From: an uncultured Planctomycetota bacterium | GTDB lineage: Bacteria > Planctomycetota > Planctomycetia > Pirellulales > Thermoguttaceae | Length of the DNA: 6,823 nucleotides | Direction of reading: 5' to 3' | Assembly (NCBI GenBank): GCA_902797455.1 | Contig: CADBTE010000449.1 | Location: 1-6,823, forward strand | Part shown: positions 1 to 6,170 of the stretch, in pieces | How the letters are laid out: each line of letters starts with the position of its first letter | Numbering within the stretch: the stretch's first letter is position 1 | Notes under the pieces: generated by a model | Database searches by the model: none | The model's input: the letters and a program-made list of their open reading frames with translations, nothing else | What the model was told of the DNA's origin: nothing | Program-made: the position numbers and the translations under genes

Positions 1-10
1 GAACGCCTGT

Positions 11-30
11 CGCGCCCCACATGGGGCGCG
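11..30 (-). terminator. GC-rich hairpin downstream of the acetyltransferase operon
   Basis: Positions 11-18 (CGCGCCCC) and 23-30 (GGGGCGCG) are perfect inverted repeats with a 4-nt loop. The hairpin lies 27 bases beyond the acetyltransferase stop codon, in the direction of the operon's transcription. No U tract follows it on the minus strand, so it may be a weak or factor-assisted terminator or a 3'-end stabilising stem rather than a classic intrinsic terminator. The window ends 10 bases later, so its surroundings cannot be judged. Confidence 0.4.
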
Positions 31-57
31 CGTGACCGTAACCCCAATGCTTCTCCC

Positions 58-639
58 TCAAAAGAAAAACCGGCAGACTTCTTGTTTTTGGCCGTTGTAC
101 TCGACCTCGATTCGGTCGCGGCGGCGGTAATCGCCGCAGAGCAGGCCCCGGCGGCTTGGCGTGTTCGAGGCCAGACAGCAGATGGGAATCTCTCCTTCGA
201 TGCCGAGCTGCCGGGCGGTCTGAAGAGCCAGGGGGAGAATCCGCTTGAAGTACCCTCGGCCGCGGTACGAAAGTCGGACAAAACAGCCGATCTGCCCGCC
301 GTAGGTCCGCAGAAAGTCGTTCAGCTCCAGGCGGATATTGACCGCCCCGATCACTTGATTTCCCTCCACCGCCCAGAAAGTGGCCGAGGGGACGTGCCCT
401 TCGGGAAGATCTTCTCCTTTTTCATGCCGGCGATAATCGTCAAAGATCGTCTCTTTCCATTGATGGAAAAGCGCCGGGTCGTGGAGGATATAGGGATCAT
501 GGGTTTGTCCCCATGTCTCTTGGCACGCTTGGTAATAAGAAAGAAGATATTCGGGGGCGGGACGGATCAGCCGCGGCCCCCGGGGAGAGTCTTGGTTTAG
601 GGACGAGTTTTCGTTCGTCGATAACTCTTCGTTTATCAT
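58..639 (-). CDS. GNAT-family N-acetyltransferase (COG3981-like)
   Basis: Predicted cytoplasmic acetyl-CoA-dependent acyltransferase of 193 residues; the substrate is unknown. The GNAT core is visible: a beta strand around residues 86-104 (FWAVEGNQVIGAVNIR), then GGQIGCFV at 114-121, then the acetyl-CoA loop YRGRGYF at 125-131, a helix (LALQTARQLGI), and a late Asn-Ser-Arg-Arg signature (NTPSRR, 159-164) typical of predicted acetyltransferases resembling COG3981. In the R-x-x-G-x-G/A loop the last position is Phe131 rather than Gly or Ala, and the usual Gly-Gly after the SRR helix is missing, so this is a divergent member. The frame is open further upstream to 774, but that extension lies inside the preceding esterase. 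I chose the ATG at 639, 10 bp after the esterase stop; no strong Shine-Dalgarno is visible. It is the last gene of the four-gene minus-strand cluster. Confidence 0.8.
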   Translation of the reverse strand: MINEELSTNENSSLNQDSPRGPRLIRPAPEYLLSYYQACQETWGQTHDPYILHDPALFHQWKETIFDDYRRHEKGEDLPEGHVPSATFWAVEGNQVIGAVNIRLELNDFLRTYGGQIGCFVRLSYRGRGYFKRILPLALQTARQLGIEGEIPICCLASNTPSRRGLLCGDYRRRDRIEVEYNGQKQEVCRFFF

Positions 640-649
640 CGAAGCCGCT

Positions 650-1552
650 TTACCGCGCCGCCTTTCCGGTAAGCTGAAGAATCCACGACTCGGCCAGCGC
701 GCGCCACATCTCCCACGACGCCCCCGAGTAGTGATTGAAGCAGTGGTTCCCGTCGGGGAGTTCCACCAAAACATAGGGAAGGTTGTACCGCTGCATCGCC
801 TTGGCGAAGGCGCGGCTGTTCTCGATCGGGACGACGGTGTCGTCGATCGCCTGCGCCAGGAAGACCGGCGGGGTCTCGGGGGTGACCTGCTTTTCGCTGG
901 AGTAATAGTCGATCAACGCTTGGGGCGCGTTCTTCCCGAGAAGATTATCTTGGGAACCCTGGTGGGTATACTCCGACCCGAGAAGAATCACCGGATAGAT
1001 CAGCAGCGAGAAATCGGGCCGGCAGCTGACACGCTCGATCGGGTCGGCGGCGTCGGCTTTCCCCGCGTCGAAGTGTGTGGTGGCGGTACTGGCCAGGTGC
1101 CCGCCGGCGGAGTAACCGATGATACCGATTTTATTCGGATCGATGCCGTATTTCTCGGCGTTGGCGCGGACATAGCGGATCGCCCGCTGCGTATCGGCCA
1201 GGGGGACGGTATCGCGGCCGGCGGGGAGCCGGTACTGCAGAACGAAACCGGCGATTCCAAAGGAATTGAGCCATTTGGCGGTTTCAGACCCCTCCGGGCA
1301 GAAAGCGGACAGACCCGCGTATCCGCCGCCGGGGCAGACGACGACCGCGGGGATCGGATCTTGAGAGGTTTGCTCGGGAAGAATCGGATAGAGACAGACC
1401 TCAACGTCCTCGGTATTGCCGGCCTTATCGATCGGCGCGCCGTCGGGCCAAAGATTGATGCCGGCCGGTTTTTCTTGAGCCGCGGCAACGCAGGCCAGGA
1501 AGAGAAGCGCCGCCGAGAGAACAAAAACAATGTTCTTAATCTGGTATTTCAT
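650..1552 (-). CDS. Secreted alpha/beta-hydrolase esterase, BD-FAE/acetylxylan-esterase-like (copy 1)
   Basis: Predicted exported carboxylic-ester hydrolase of 300 residues, probably removing acetyl or similar groups from glycans. Residues 1-25 form a signal peptide (basic start, hydrophobic core, AAA before Gln26); Cys21 is not in a convincing lipobox. Visible alpha/beta-hydrolase landmarks are the oxyanion loop CPGGGY (73-78), the nucleophile elbow GYSAGG with Ser148, the acid loop AIDDTVVP with Asp238 as likely catalytic acid, and GNH with His270 as the catalytic base. The order and length fit the BD-FAE / Abhydrolase_3 type of small esterase. It is roughly 70% identical by eye to the upstream neighbour, from which it is separated by 46 bp. 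The start ATG has a poor Shine-Dalgarno but is directly followed by a good signal peptide. The substrate is inferred only from the neighbouring GH123-like gene. Confidence 0.88.
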   Translation of the reverse strand: MKYQIKNIVFVLSAALLFLACVAAAQEKPAGINLWPDGAPIDKAGNTEDVEVCLYPILPEQTSQDPIPAVVVCPGGGYAGLSAFCPEGSETAKWLNSFGIAGFVLQYRLPAGRDTVPLADTQRAIRYVRANAEKYGIDPNKIGIIGYSAGGHLASTATTHFDAGKADAADPIERVSCRPDFSLLIYPVILLGSEYTHQGSQDNLLGKNAPQALIDYYSSEKQVTPETPPVFLAQAIDDTVVPIENSRAFAKAMQRYNLPYVLVELPDGNHCFNHYSGASWEMWRALAESWILQLTGKAAR

Positions 1553-1598
1553 CGTTATTGTTTGCTTATACTTGAAGATTCAAAGGTCATTTTTCCGC

Positions 1599-2483
1599 TT
1601 ACGGAAGCCGATGGATCCACGCCGGGGCGAGCGCCTGCCACATATCCCACGACGACCCCTTGTAGCCGTTGAGGCCATGATCGCCGTTGGGCAGCTCTAC
1701 CAAGACGTAGGGAAGATTGTACCGCTGCATCGCCCGGGCGAAGGCGCGGCTGTTCTCGATCGGAACGACGGAGTCGTCGACGGCGTGCGCCAGGAGAACC
1801 GGCGGGGTCTCGGGACCGACATGTTTCTCGTTCGAGAAATAATCAAGCTTTTCCCGCGTCTGATCCTTGCCGAGGAGGTTGTTCTGCGTTCCCAGGTGGG
1901 TCGACTGATCGCCGAAGAGGATCACCGGATAGATCAAAATGGCGAAGTCCGGACGGCAGCTGACCCGCTCGATGGGGTCGGCGGCGTCGGCTTTCCCCGC
2001 GTCGAAATGGGTGGCGGCGGTACTGGCCAGGTGGCCGCCGGCGGAGAAACCGATGATGCCGATCTTATTCGGATCGACGCCGTATTTCTCGGCGTTGGCG
2101 CGGACGAAGCGCATCGCCCGCTGCGCGTCGGCCAGGGGAACCGTTTCTCGGCCGGCGGGGAGCCGATATTCCAGGATAAAACCGGCGATGCCGTTGTCGT
2201 TGAGCCAGCGGGCAATGCCGTATCCCTCCGGCTGAATGCACAGACCGCCGTACCCGCCCCCCGGGCAGATGATGACCGCGGGGACCGCCCCGGCCCCGTT
2301 TTCGGGGAGCATCGGATAGAGGTTCACCGCGGCATCCTCGGTGTTGCCGTCGGCGTCGATCGGCGCGCCGCCGGGCCAAAGGTTGATTCCCTCGGGGGTA
2401 TCCCCGGCACCGGCAGTGCCGGCAATCGTCAGCGCGGCCGCGGCCGAAATGACAAACAAAGCGTCTTGGAGAAATTTCTTCAT
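1599..2483 (-). CDS. Secreted alpha/beta-hydrolase esterase, BD-FAE/acetylxylan-esterase-like (copy 2)
   Basis: Predicted exported esterase of 294 residues, paralogous to the next gene in the cluster. Residues 1-26 form a signal peptide (MKK start, hydrophobic run, AGA before Gly27 or nearby). The catalytic set is complete: oxyanion loop CPGGGY (73-78), nucleophile elbow GFSAGG with Ser147, acid loop AVDDSVVP with Asp237, and GDHG with His269. The His motif here is the usual H-G form, whereas copy 1 has H-C. A long stretch from RANAEKYG to SCRPDF (about residues 128-179) is almost unchanged between the copies. The gene begins 24 bp after the stop of the GH123-like gene, which points to co-transcription. 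The Shine-Dalgarno is weak (GAG about 8 bases before ATG). Deacetylation of a polysaccharide is the likely role, but the acyl group and sugar are not determinable from sequence. Confidence 0.88.
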   Translation of the reverse strand: MKKFLQDALFVISAAAALTIAGTAGAGDTPEGINLWPGGAPIDADGNTEDAAVNLYPMLPENGAGAVPAVIICPGGGYGGLCIQPEGYGIARWLNDNGIAGFILEYRLPAGRETVPLADAQRAMRFVRANAEKYGVDPNKIGIIGFSAGGHLASTAATHFDAGKADAADPIERVSCRPDFAILIYPVILFGDQSTHLGTQNNLLGKDQTREKLDYFSNEKHVGPETPPVLLAHAVDDSVVPIENSRAFARAMQRYNLPYVLVELPNGDHGLNGYKGSSWDMWQALAPAWIHRLP

Positions 2484-2507
2484 TGTTTTAACTCGCTGGA
2501 TGAATCG

Positions 2508-4481
2508 TTAGGGAAGTCTCACCGGGAAGACGCGGACGGTTTTGGTCGTCTTGCCGTCGAGCGTCGCGGTAAATTCGTTTTTAAAGGTATCTTTACCGCC
2601 GTTGTCATCAAAGACCTGGGCGCTGTACTGGAAGGTGCCGTCCTCGGCCACGGGAATCTCGTTGCCGTCGACGGTTACCGCCGCGCCGGGGTCGGTCAGG
2701 CCGTAGTACTCAATCACAAACGGGCCGACCGTCACCGCCTGGCCGTCGCCCGGGCAGGAACGGACGATCAGCTTGGGGCCGTTGACCATCGCCGAGATCT
2801 CGCGGGCCGTATCCTCACGCGCCTGACGGAAGACCTCCGGGTCGGGATTGACCTCGGTCATCGAGGGGAGCGCGCGGTGAGCCAGTTCCATCGAGCGTGT
2901 CTCAGGATCGAGCCACCAAAGGTCGGCGCCGCTGTTTTGGGCCGCCTCTTCGGTAAGACGCTGCAGAAGGAGGAAATACTCGTAATCCTCAATGCTCTCG
3001 CGCTCGATTTCCCAGCGGATCGAGTCGAGCGGGCCGGGATAGACGCAATGCGTGTCCCCGGGAGGAAGGTTCTGTGACGGCGCGCCGAAGGGATCCTCCG
3101 CCCAGAAGTTGTATCCCCAATGGAGGTAGCCGCACAGATGCTCGGTGTAGTTCACCCAATGGATCGCCCGCACACGGGTCGCCGGGATGTCTATAAAGCG
3201 GTTCGGATAATATTTCCCGAACGGATGGCAGCAGATATAGAACCACATCTCGTGATCGTCGCACCGCAGATGGTTGAACATATCCTTCCACCGCTCGTAG
3301 TGCGAGAGCTTGGGAACCCAGACCTCGAGATCGTCCGAGAAGTGGGTGCTTTCAATCGCGTCGATCCGCTTGATCCGAGGCGCGGCCCGGTGGACAAACT
3401 CCGAAACCTCGCGCCAGGAGGCCATATCTTCACGGAACGGCTCGTCGGCGATGTGGATCATCGATTTATCGATGCGGCCGGTATCGACAAGCCACTTCTC
3501 CAGCGCGCCGAGGACCTCGGGAACCCAGACGGTCCCTGGAACTTCGACATCCTCTCCCTTGGCTTCATCGAAAATCCGGACGGACAAAAAAACCAGCTCG
3601 TGTTTGGTGCGATCGACCCAGGCGCAGTGGAAGAACTCCAGCCGCTGGCCGACACCGCACTTTTCGGCCACTTCGATGAACTTCTGCATCCGCGAAAAAT
3701 CGATATCCCACGTGCCGTCGCTTTTGCGCGTGGCGCGCACCAGCGAACCGGGGAGCTCATTGATCCAGACGGTGTTCTGCCGGTGTTCCGCCATATTCCT
3801 GAAGTACTTCTCCAGGACTTCCCAATAGGCGTCGGAGGCGAATTCCACATTGTGAACGGCCGCCAGCTTGTGCATATCGAACCAGTTGGTGACCCAAAGG
3901 TGACGTTCTTCCGGCAGGGTGAAGGGGAAAACCTCCAGTGTCAGCGGCAAAGCCGCTTCGGCGGTGCTGTTCTTAACGGTGATCGTCCCGCTGTAGGAGC
4001 CCGCGGCCGTTTCGGCCGGGACAAAAACGGTGACCCAAACACCGAGGGCCTCGCCGGCCTTGAGCGAGACGGTGGTCTCCTCATAGAGGATATCGGGGAA
4101 GTCGCACGGGGCGGTCCGGACGACGGTGCTGTCGTATTGCGTATTATGACGCAGCGGAACCGTTCCGATCGGCCGCAGACGGACCCGCTCGGCGGGAATC
4201 ACCGCCGAGTCGGGCCCGGCCAGATCCGAGACGCTCAGGGTGACATTCTCCAGGTCGGCCGGGGAGAGAATTCCGAACTGCCCCGACTCGTACTCGTTCC
4301 GCGCGGCGGAAAGGGCGATCGGCGCGGCATCACCGGCCGGCGTGTCGCTGAAGATCCTCGTGTGAATATCGACCGGCCAAAGGGTAAGGGCTTCCTCGGC
4401 CCCGGCGTGCCGGGACACTGAGGAGAGCGACAGCAGCGCGAAAAGCGCCGAGACGGCGATGCGGAAAAAAGGTCTCGTCAT
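2508..4481 (-). CDS. Secreted GH123/DUF4091-family glycoside hydrolase with C-terminal Ig-like domain
   Basis: Predicted exported glycosidase of 657 residues. The signal peptide ends at AGA (26-28). Residues about 30-190 look like an N-terminal beta-sandwich, about 195-565 like the catalytic barrel, and about 568-657 like an Ig-type domain of the glucodextranase-B kind (PGAAVTVDGNEIPV... DGTF). The hallmark is IADEP at 344-348: characterised GH123 beta-N-acetylgalactosaminidases use an adjacent Asp-Glu pair for substrate-assisted catalysis, which here would be Asp346-Glu347. The family signature near the end of the barrel is also present: GDTHCVYPGP (475-484) followed by SIRWEIERESIEDYEY (487-502). 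AAGGAG lies 9 bases before the ATG at 4481. It is the first gene of the cluster with two esterases, suggesting joint attack on an acetylated amino-sugar glycan. Most DUF4091 proteins are uncharacterised, so N-acetylgalactosaminidase activity is inference. Confidence 0.87.
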   Translation of the reverse strand: MTRPFFRIAVSALFALLSLSSVSRHAGAEEALTLWPVDIHTRIFSDTPAGDAAPIALSAARNEYESGQFGILSPADLENVTLSVSDLAGPDSAVIPAERVRLRPIGTVPLRHNTQYDSTVVRTAPCDFPDILYEETTVSLKAGEALGVWVTVFVPAETAAGSYSGTITVKNSTAEAALPLTLEVFPFTLPEERHLWVTNWFDMHKLAAVHNVEFASDAYWEVLEKYFRNMAEHRQNTVWINELPGSLVRATRKSDGTWDIDFSRMQKFIEVAEKCGVGQRLEFFHCAWVDRTKHELVFLSVRIFDEAKGEDVEVPGTVWVPEVLGALEKWLVDTGRIDKSMIHIADEPFREDMASWREVSEFVHRAAPRIKRIDAIESTHFSDDLEVWVPKLSHYERWKDMFNHLRCDDHEMWFYICCHPFGKYYPNRFIDIPATRVRAIHWVNYTEHLCGYLHWGYNFWAEDPFGAPSQNLPPGDTHCVYPGPLDSIRWEIERESIEDYEYFLLLQRLTEEAAQNSGADLWWLDPETRSMELAHRALPSMTEVNPDPEVFRQAREDTAREISAMVNGPKLIVRSCPGDGQAVTVGPFVIEYYGLTDPGAAVTVDGNEIPVAEDGTFQYSAQVFDDNGGKDTFKNEFTATLDGKTTKTVRVFPVRLP

Positions 4482-4550
4482 ACGGTAAAACTCCTTCTCT
4501 TTTCGGAATATCTCTTTGGAGGAATCCTCTTATTTGTGCGGGCAACCCCA

Positions 4551-4579
4551 ATCGTAAATCAACCGGAGGGAAAAATCAA
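4551..4579 (-). promoter_or_regulatory. Candidate sigma-70 promoter for the GH123-esterase cluster
   Basis: On the minus strand TTGATT (4574-4579) and TACGAT (4551-4556) are separated by exactly 17 bases, giving 4/6 matches to each consensus hexamer. Transcription would start near 4544 and leave a leader of about 60 bases before the GH123 start. The leader carries a short palindrome GAGGA-A-TCCTC (4519-4529), which could be an operator or chance. Confidence 0.45.
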
Positions 4580-4584
4580 TCCTT

Positions 4585-4608
4585 CCCGGCCGGCGCTCCT
4601 CGGCCGGG
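4585..4608. repeat. Perfect GC-rich inverted repeat upstream of the cluster promoter
   Basis: CCCGGCCG (4585-4592) and CGGCCGGG (4601-4608) form a perfect 8-bp stem with an 8-nt loop. It sits 5 bases upstream of the candidate -35 box of the GH123 cluster, in the divergent intergenic region. It has no U tract on the plus strand. On the minus strand the T-rich stretch starts only about 11 bases later. It may be a regulator site or an incidental GC-rich palindrome. Confidence 0.35.
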
Positions 4609-4682
4609 CGTTCGAACCGATAGCTTTGCCGCCTCACGCCGAGACGGCCGATTTTTTAGCGCGAAAATTTCTCTCAAAATGT

Positions 4683-4712
4683 GGAGAAGTTTCTCCGCCG
4701 TGTCCCTATAAT
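4683..4712 (+). promoter_or_regulatory. Promoter of the zinc-ribbon gene with a dyad in the -35 position
   Basis: A perfect TATAAT -10 box lies at 4707-4712, about 72 bases before the start codon. No TTGACA-like -35 box is found at 16-18 bases spacing. That position is occupied instead by the perfect dyad GGAGAA-GT-TTCTCC (4683-4696). The arrangement suggests a promoter that depends on, or is blocked by, a DNA-binding protein; this is inference from position alone. Confidence 0.5.
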
Positions 4713-4784
4713 GAGTTACAGGAGCTTTACGTATGGCTTCGCCAAAAAACGGCCCGAACAATCTAAAAACAAGGAGACCTTAAA

Positions 4785-5390
4785 ATGCTGCCTGCCCCTC
4801 CCGAAATCCTGCGCTGCCCGAAATGCGAGCAGCGGTTCCTGCGGAAACATTTGATGAGCGGCAATACCTTCGGCGCGACTGTCTATTCCCATGGCCGGAT
4901 GGATGCCCCGATGCTTCCGGAGTTTCCGGCGTTCTCCCAATGCCCCAGCTGCGGAGCTTTCTTCTGGGTGGAAGACCTGGACAGCGAAGGCGAATCATTC
5001 TTCGACGACGATCGTTACCCCGGCATCAAAAAACTGACAGCTGCCGAGACGGCGAAGTTTCTCGAAAGCGGTTTGGTGGATGAGCCACAGCGGGAAATCT
5101 TCGTCCGAATCAAGCTGTGGCACGCCTTTGACGATCGAATCTGTGACGGTCCTCGCGAGGAACAAAAGCTCTGGGAAGAGAACCTTCGGCGTCTTTTGGA
5201 GCTTCAGCCCGAGGAGGAGCTGATGATCGCCGAAATCTACCGCCAGCTCGGCCGGTTCGACGAGGCCATGGAAGTCCTCAACGCGGTCTTGGCGGACGAA
5301 GAGAAAAGCGAGATGTGGGATTTTGCCGCCCAGATGAAAGACCACTGCGAGAAGAAGGATCGCGGGGTGTTCCGCTTTTCGGACGACTGA
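4785..5390 (+). CDS. Double-CxxC zinc-ribbon-like protein with TPR-like C-terminus, function unknown
   Basis: Predicted cytoplasmic protein of 201 residues without signal peptide or membrane segment. Two knuckles, CPKC (11-14) and CPSC (53-56), could together bind one zinc ion. They are joined by a segment containing SGNTFGA (25-31) and APMLPEFP (41-48), a pattern I associate with uncharacterised proteins in several bacterial phyla. The second knuckle is followed by aromatic and acidic residues (FFWVEDLD). The C-terminal half is helical and charged, and residues about 147-172 (IAEIYRQLGRFDEAMEVLNAVL) read like a single TPR unit. The ATG is supported by AAGGAG 8 bases upstream. It has its own promoter and a hairpin downstream, so it is probably monocistronic and divergent from the glycosidase cluster. 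A role in protein-protein contact or nucleic-acid binding is possible, but no specific function can be assigned. Confidence 0.85.
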   Translation: MLPAPPEILRCPKCEQRFLRKHLMSGNTFGATVYSHGRMDAPMLPEFPAFSQCPSCGAFFWVEDLDSEGESFFDDDRYPGIKKLTAAETAKFLESGLVDEPQREIFVRIKLWHAFDDRICDGPREEQKLWEENLRRLLELQPEEELMIAEIYRQLGRFDEAMEVLNAVLADEEKSEMWDFAAQMKDHCEKKDRGVFRFSDD

Positions 5391-5399
5391 TCGGCCCCG

Positions 5400-5447
5400 C
5401 CGCTTCCCCTCTTTCCCCCTTTGGGGGGAAAGAAGGGGGGAAAGCGG
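5400..5447 (+). terminator. Long imperfect hairpin after the zinc-ribbon gene
   Basis: The left arm (5400-5419) and right arm (5423-5447) are nearly complementary, with small bulges and a TTT loop, starting 9 bases after the stop codon. The left arm from 5403 to 5422 is all pyrimidine and the right arm from 5423 to 5444 all purine. No U tract follows, so termination by this hairpin is plausible but not textbook. Confidence 0.5.
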
Positions 5448-5489
5448 AATATCCTCCCTGAAAAAAACTTCTCCCCGAGACCGTTCTTT

Positions 5490-5520
5490 TGGACAAACCG
5501 CTTTCCTCTTCCCCTATAAT
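5490..5520 (+). promoter_or_regulatory. Candidate promoter of the rhodanese gene
   Basis: A perfect TATAAT lies at 5515-5520, preceded by CCC just as at the zinc-ribbon gene. The best -35 candidate is TGGACA at 5490-5495 (5/6 match) with a long 19-base spacing. Transcription would start near 5527, giving a leader of about 56 bases. Confidence 0.5.
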
Positions 5521-5582
5521 ACTGAACGAGGACGAAGAAAAACCACGGTCAAAACGTGTTTCCAAGGAGTAATACACAAGCT

Positions 5583-6020
5583 ATGGCATCCAAAACCCTC
5601 AAACTGGGACTGTTCCTGCTGGGAGCTGTCCTGCTGGCCGGCTGCCGACCCTCCGCGCCGCCGACCGACCATACCGAGCCGGCCGACCTTGCCGCGCCGA
5701 CGGCCGCGCAGGCACCCGCGGCCGATACCCCGGCCGTGCGGCCGATCATTGTTGATGTGCGCAGCCCCGAGGAATACGCCCAGGGGCACCTCCGCGGGGC
5801 GATCCTCCTGCCGCACACCGAAGCGGCCGATCGGGCCGCCGAGCTGTTCGGCGACAAGGACGCGCCGCTGGCCGTCTACTGCAAAGCGGGTATCCGCGCC
5901 GAAAACGCGCGCCAAACCCTCGAGTCGCTCGGGTACACGAATGTCACCAACCTGGGGGGAATGGAAGACGCGTCGCGGAAGCTCGGCGTGGAGATCGTCA
6001 CCGATCAGGCCGAACTATAG
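5583..6020 (+). CDS. Rhodanese-domain lipoprotein
   Basis: Predicted membrane-anchored sulfurtransferase-like protein of 145 residues. The N-terminus is a lipoprotein signal with lipobox LLAGC, so Cys21 would be lipidated and the domain would face the periplasm. A Pro/Ala-rich linker (about 23-52) leads to a single rhodanese domain: IIVDVRSPEEYAQGHLRGA (55-73), then the active-site loop CKAGIR (100-105) with catalytic Cys100 and Arg105 closing the loop, then LGYTNVTNLGGM (116-127). The size and six-residue loop resemble PspE/GlpE-type single-domain rhodaneses. I start at the ATG at 5583, 13 bases after AAGGAG (5564-5569), because this gives a clean lipoprotein signal. An in-frame GTG at 5556 lies upstream of that site and is unlikely. 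It has its own promoter and a terminator downstream; the sulfur acceptor is unknown. Confidence 0.88.
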   Translation: MASKTLKLGLFLLGAVLLAGCRPSAPPTDHTEPADLAAPTAAQAPAADTPAVRPIIVDVRSPEEYAQGHLRGAILLPHTEAADRAAELFGDKDAPLAVYCKAGIRAENARQTLESLGYTNVTNLGGMEDASRKLGVEIVTDQAEL

Positions 6021-6041
6021 CGGCGCGCACCGCCAAATAAT

Positions 6042-6078
6042 AAAAAAAGGGTTTTTGGCCTACCGGCCAAAAACCCTT
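6042..6078 (-). terminator. Intrinsic terminator of the tRNA-Val gene, shared with the rhodanese gene
   Basis: A perfect 14-bp inverted repeat (6047-6060 with 6065-6078) has a TACC loop. On the minus strand it follows the tRNA by 5 bases and ends in a run of seven T (the complement of 6042-6048), a textbook intrinsic terminator. On the plus strand it lies 26 bases after the rhodanese stop but with only a weak T stretch, so for the rhodanese transcript it may terminate less efficiently. Confidence 0.85.
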
Positions 6079-6083
6079 GTGAG

Positions 6084-6157
6084 TGGGCGATGCTGGACTC
6101 GAACCAGTGACCTCGGCCGTGTGAAAGCCGCGCTCTAACCAGCTGAGCTAATCGCCC
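6084..6157 (-). tRNA. tRNA-Val (anticodon CAC)
   Basis: On the minus strand 74 bases fold into a full cloverleaf. The acceptor stem is GGGCGAT/ATCGCCC, the D arm GCTC/GAGC with AGCTGGTTA loop, and the anticodon stem CGGCT/GGCCG with loop TTCACAC. The variable loop is AGGTC, the T loop TTCGAGT, and the discriminator base A. The anticodon CAC (complement of 6121-6123) reads the valine codon GUG. The first T-stem pair is an A-C mismatch. CCA is not encoded (CTC follows), so it must be added by a nucleotidyltransferase. The gene has its own promoter and terminator. Confidence 0.95.
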
Positions 6158-6170
6158 AAACAGTACAGGG

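Noticed and set aside
1553..1598. Possible internal promoter (TATAAG on the minus strand at 1565-1570) and small dyad TTGAA-GA-TTCAA between the esterases
   Set aside because: No -35 box lies at a suitable distance and the dyad arms are only 5 bases; co-transcription explains the arrangement without it.
731..1672. Plus-strand open frame of 313 codons opposite esterase copy 1
   Set aside because: It resembles the other antisense frame only because the esterases are duplicated; no domain or ribosome site is visible.
1530..3077. Plus-strand open frame of 515 codons opposite the esterases and the GH123 gene
   Set aside because: It runs antisense through two well-supported genes and the C-terminus of a third, has no recognisable domain, and is Arg/Gly/Val-rich as expected for a shadow frame in GC-rich DNA.
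3120..4421. Plus-strand open frame of 433 codons opposite the GH123 gene
   Set aside because: It is antisense to a gene with signal peptide, catalytic pair and family signature; its composition is shadow-like and no ribosome site supports it.
4536..4766. Small open frames on both strands in the divergent intergenic region
   Set aside because: They overlap promoters and inverted repeats, have no convincing ribosome sites, and show no protein motif; the plus-strand one starts with GTG.
5556..5582. Upstream GTG start for the rhodanese gene
   Set aside because: It would put nine extra residues before a perfect lipoprotein signal and lies upstream of the AAGGAG site that serves the ATG at 5583.
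6084..6157. tRNA gene as a possible integration site for a mobile element
   Set aside because: No integrase, no direct repeat of the tRNA 3' end and no change in gene character are seen on either side within the window.
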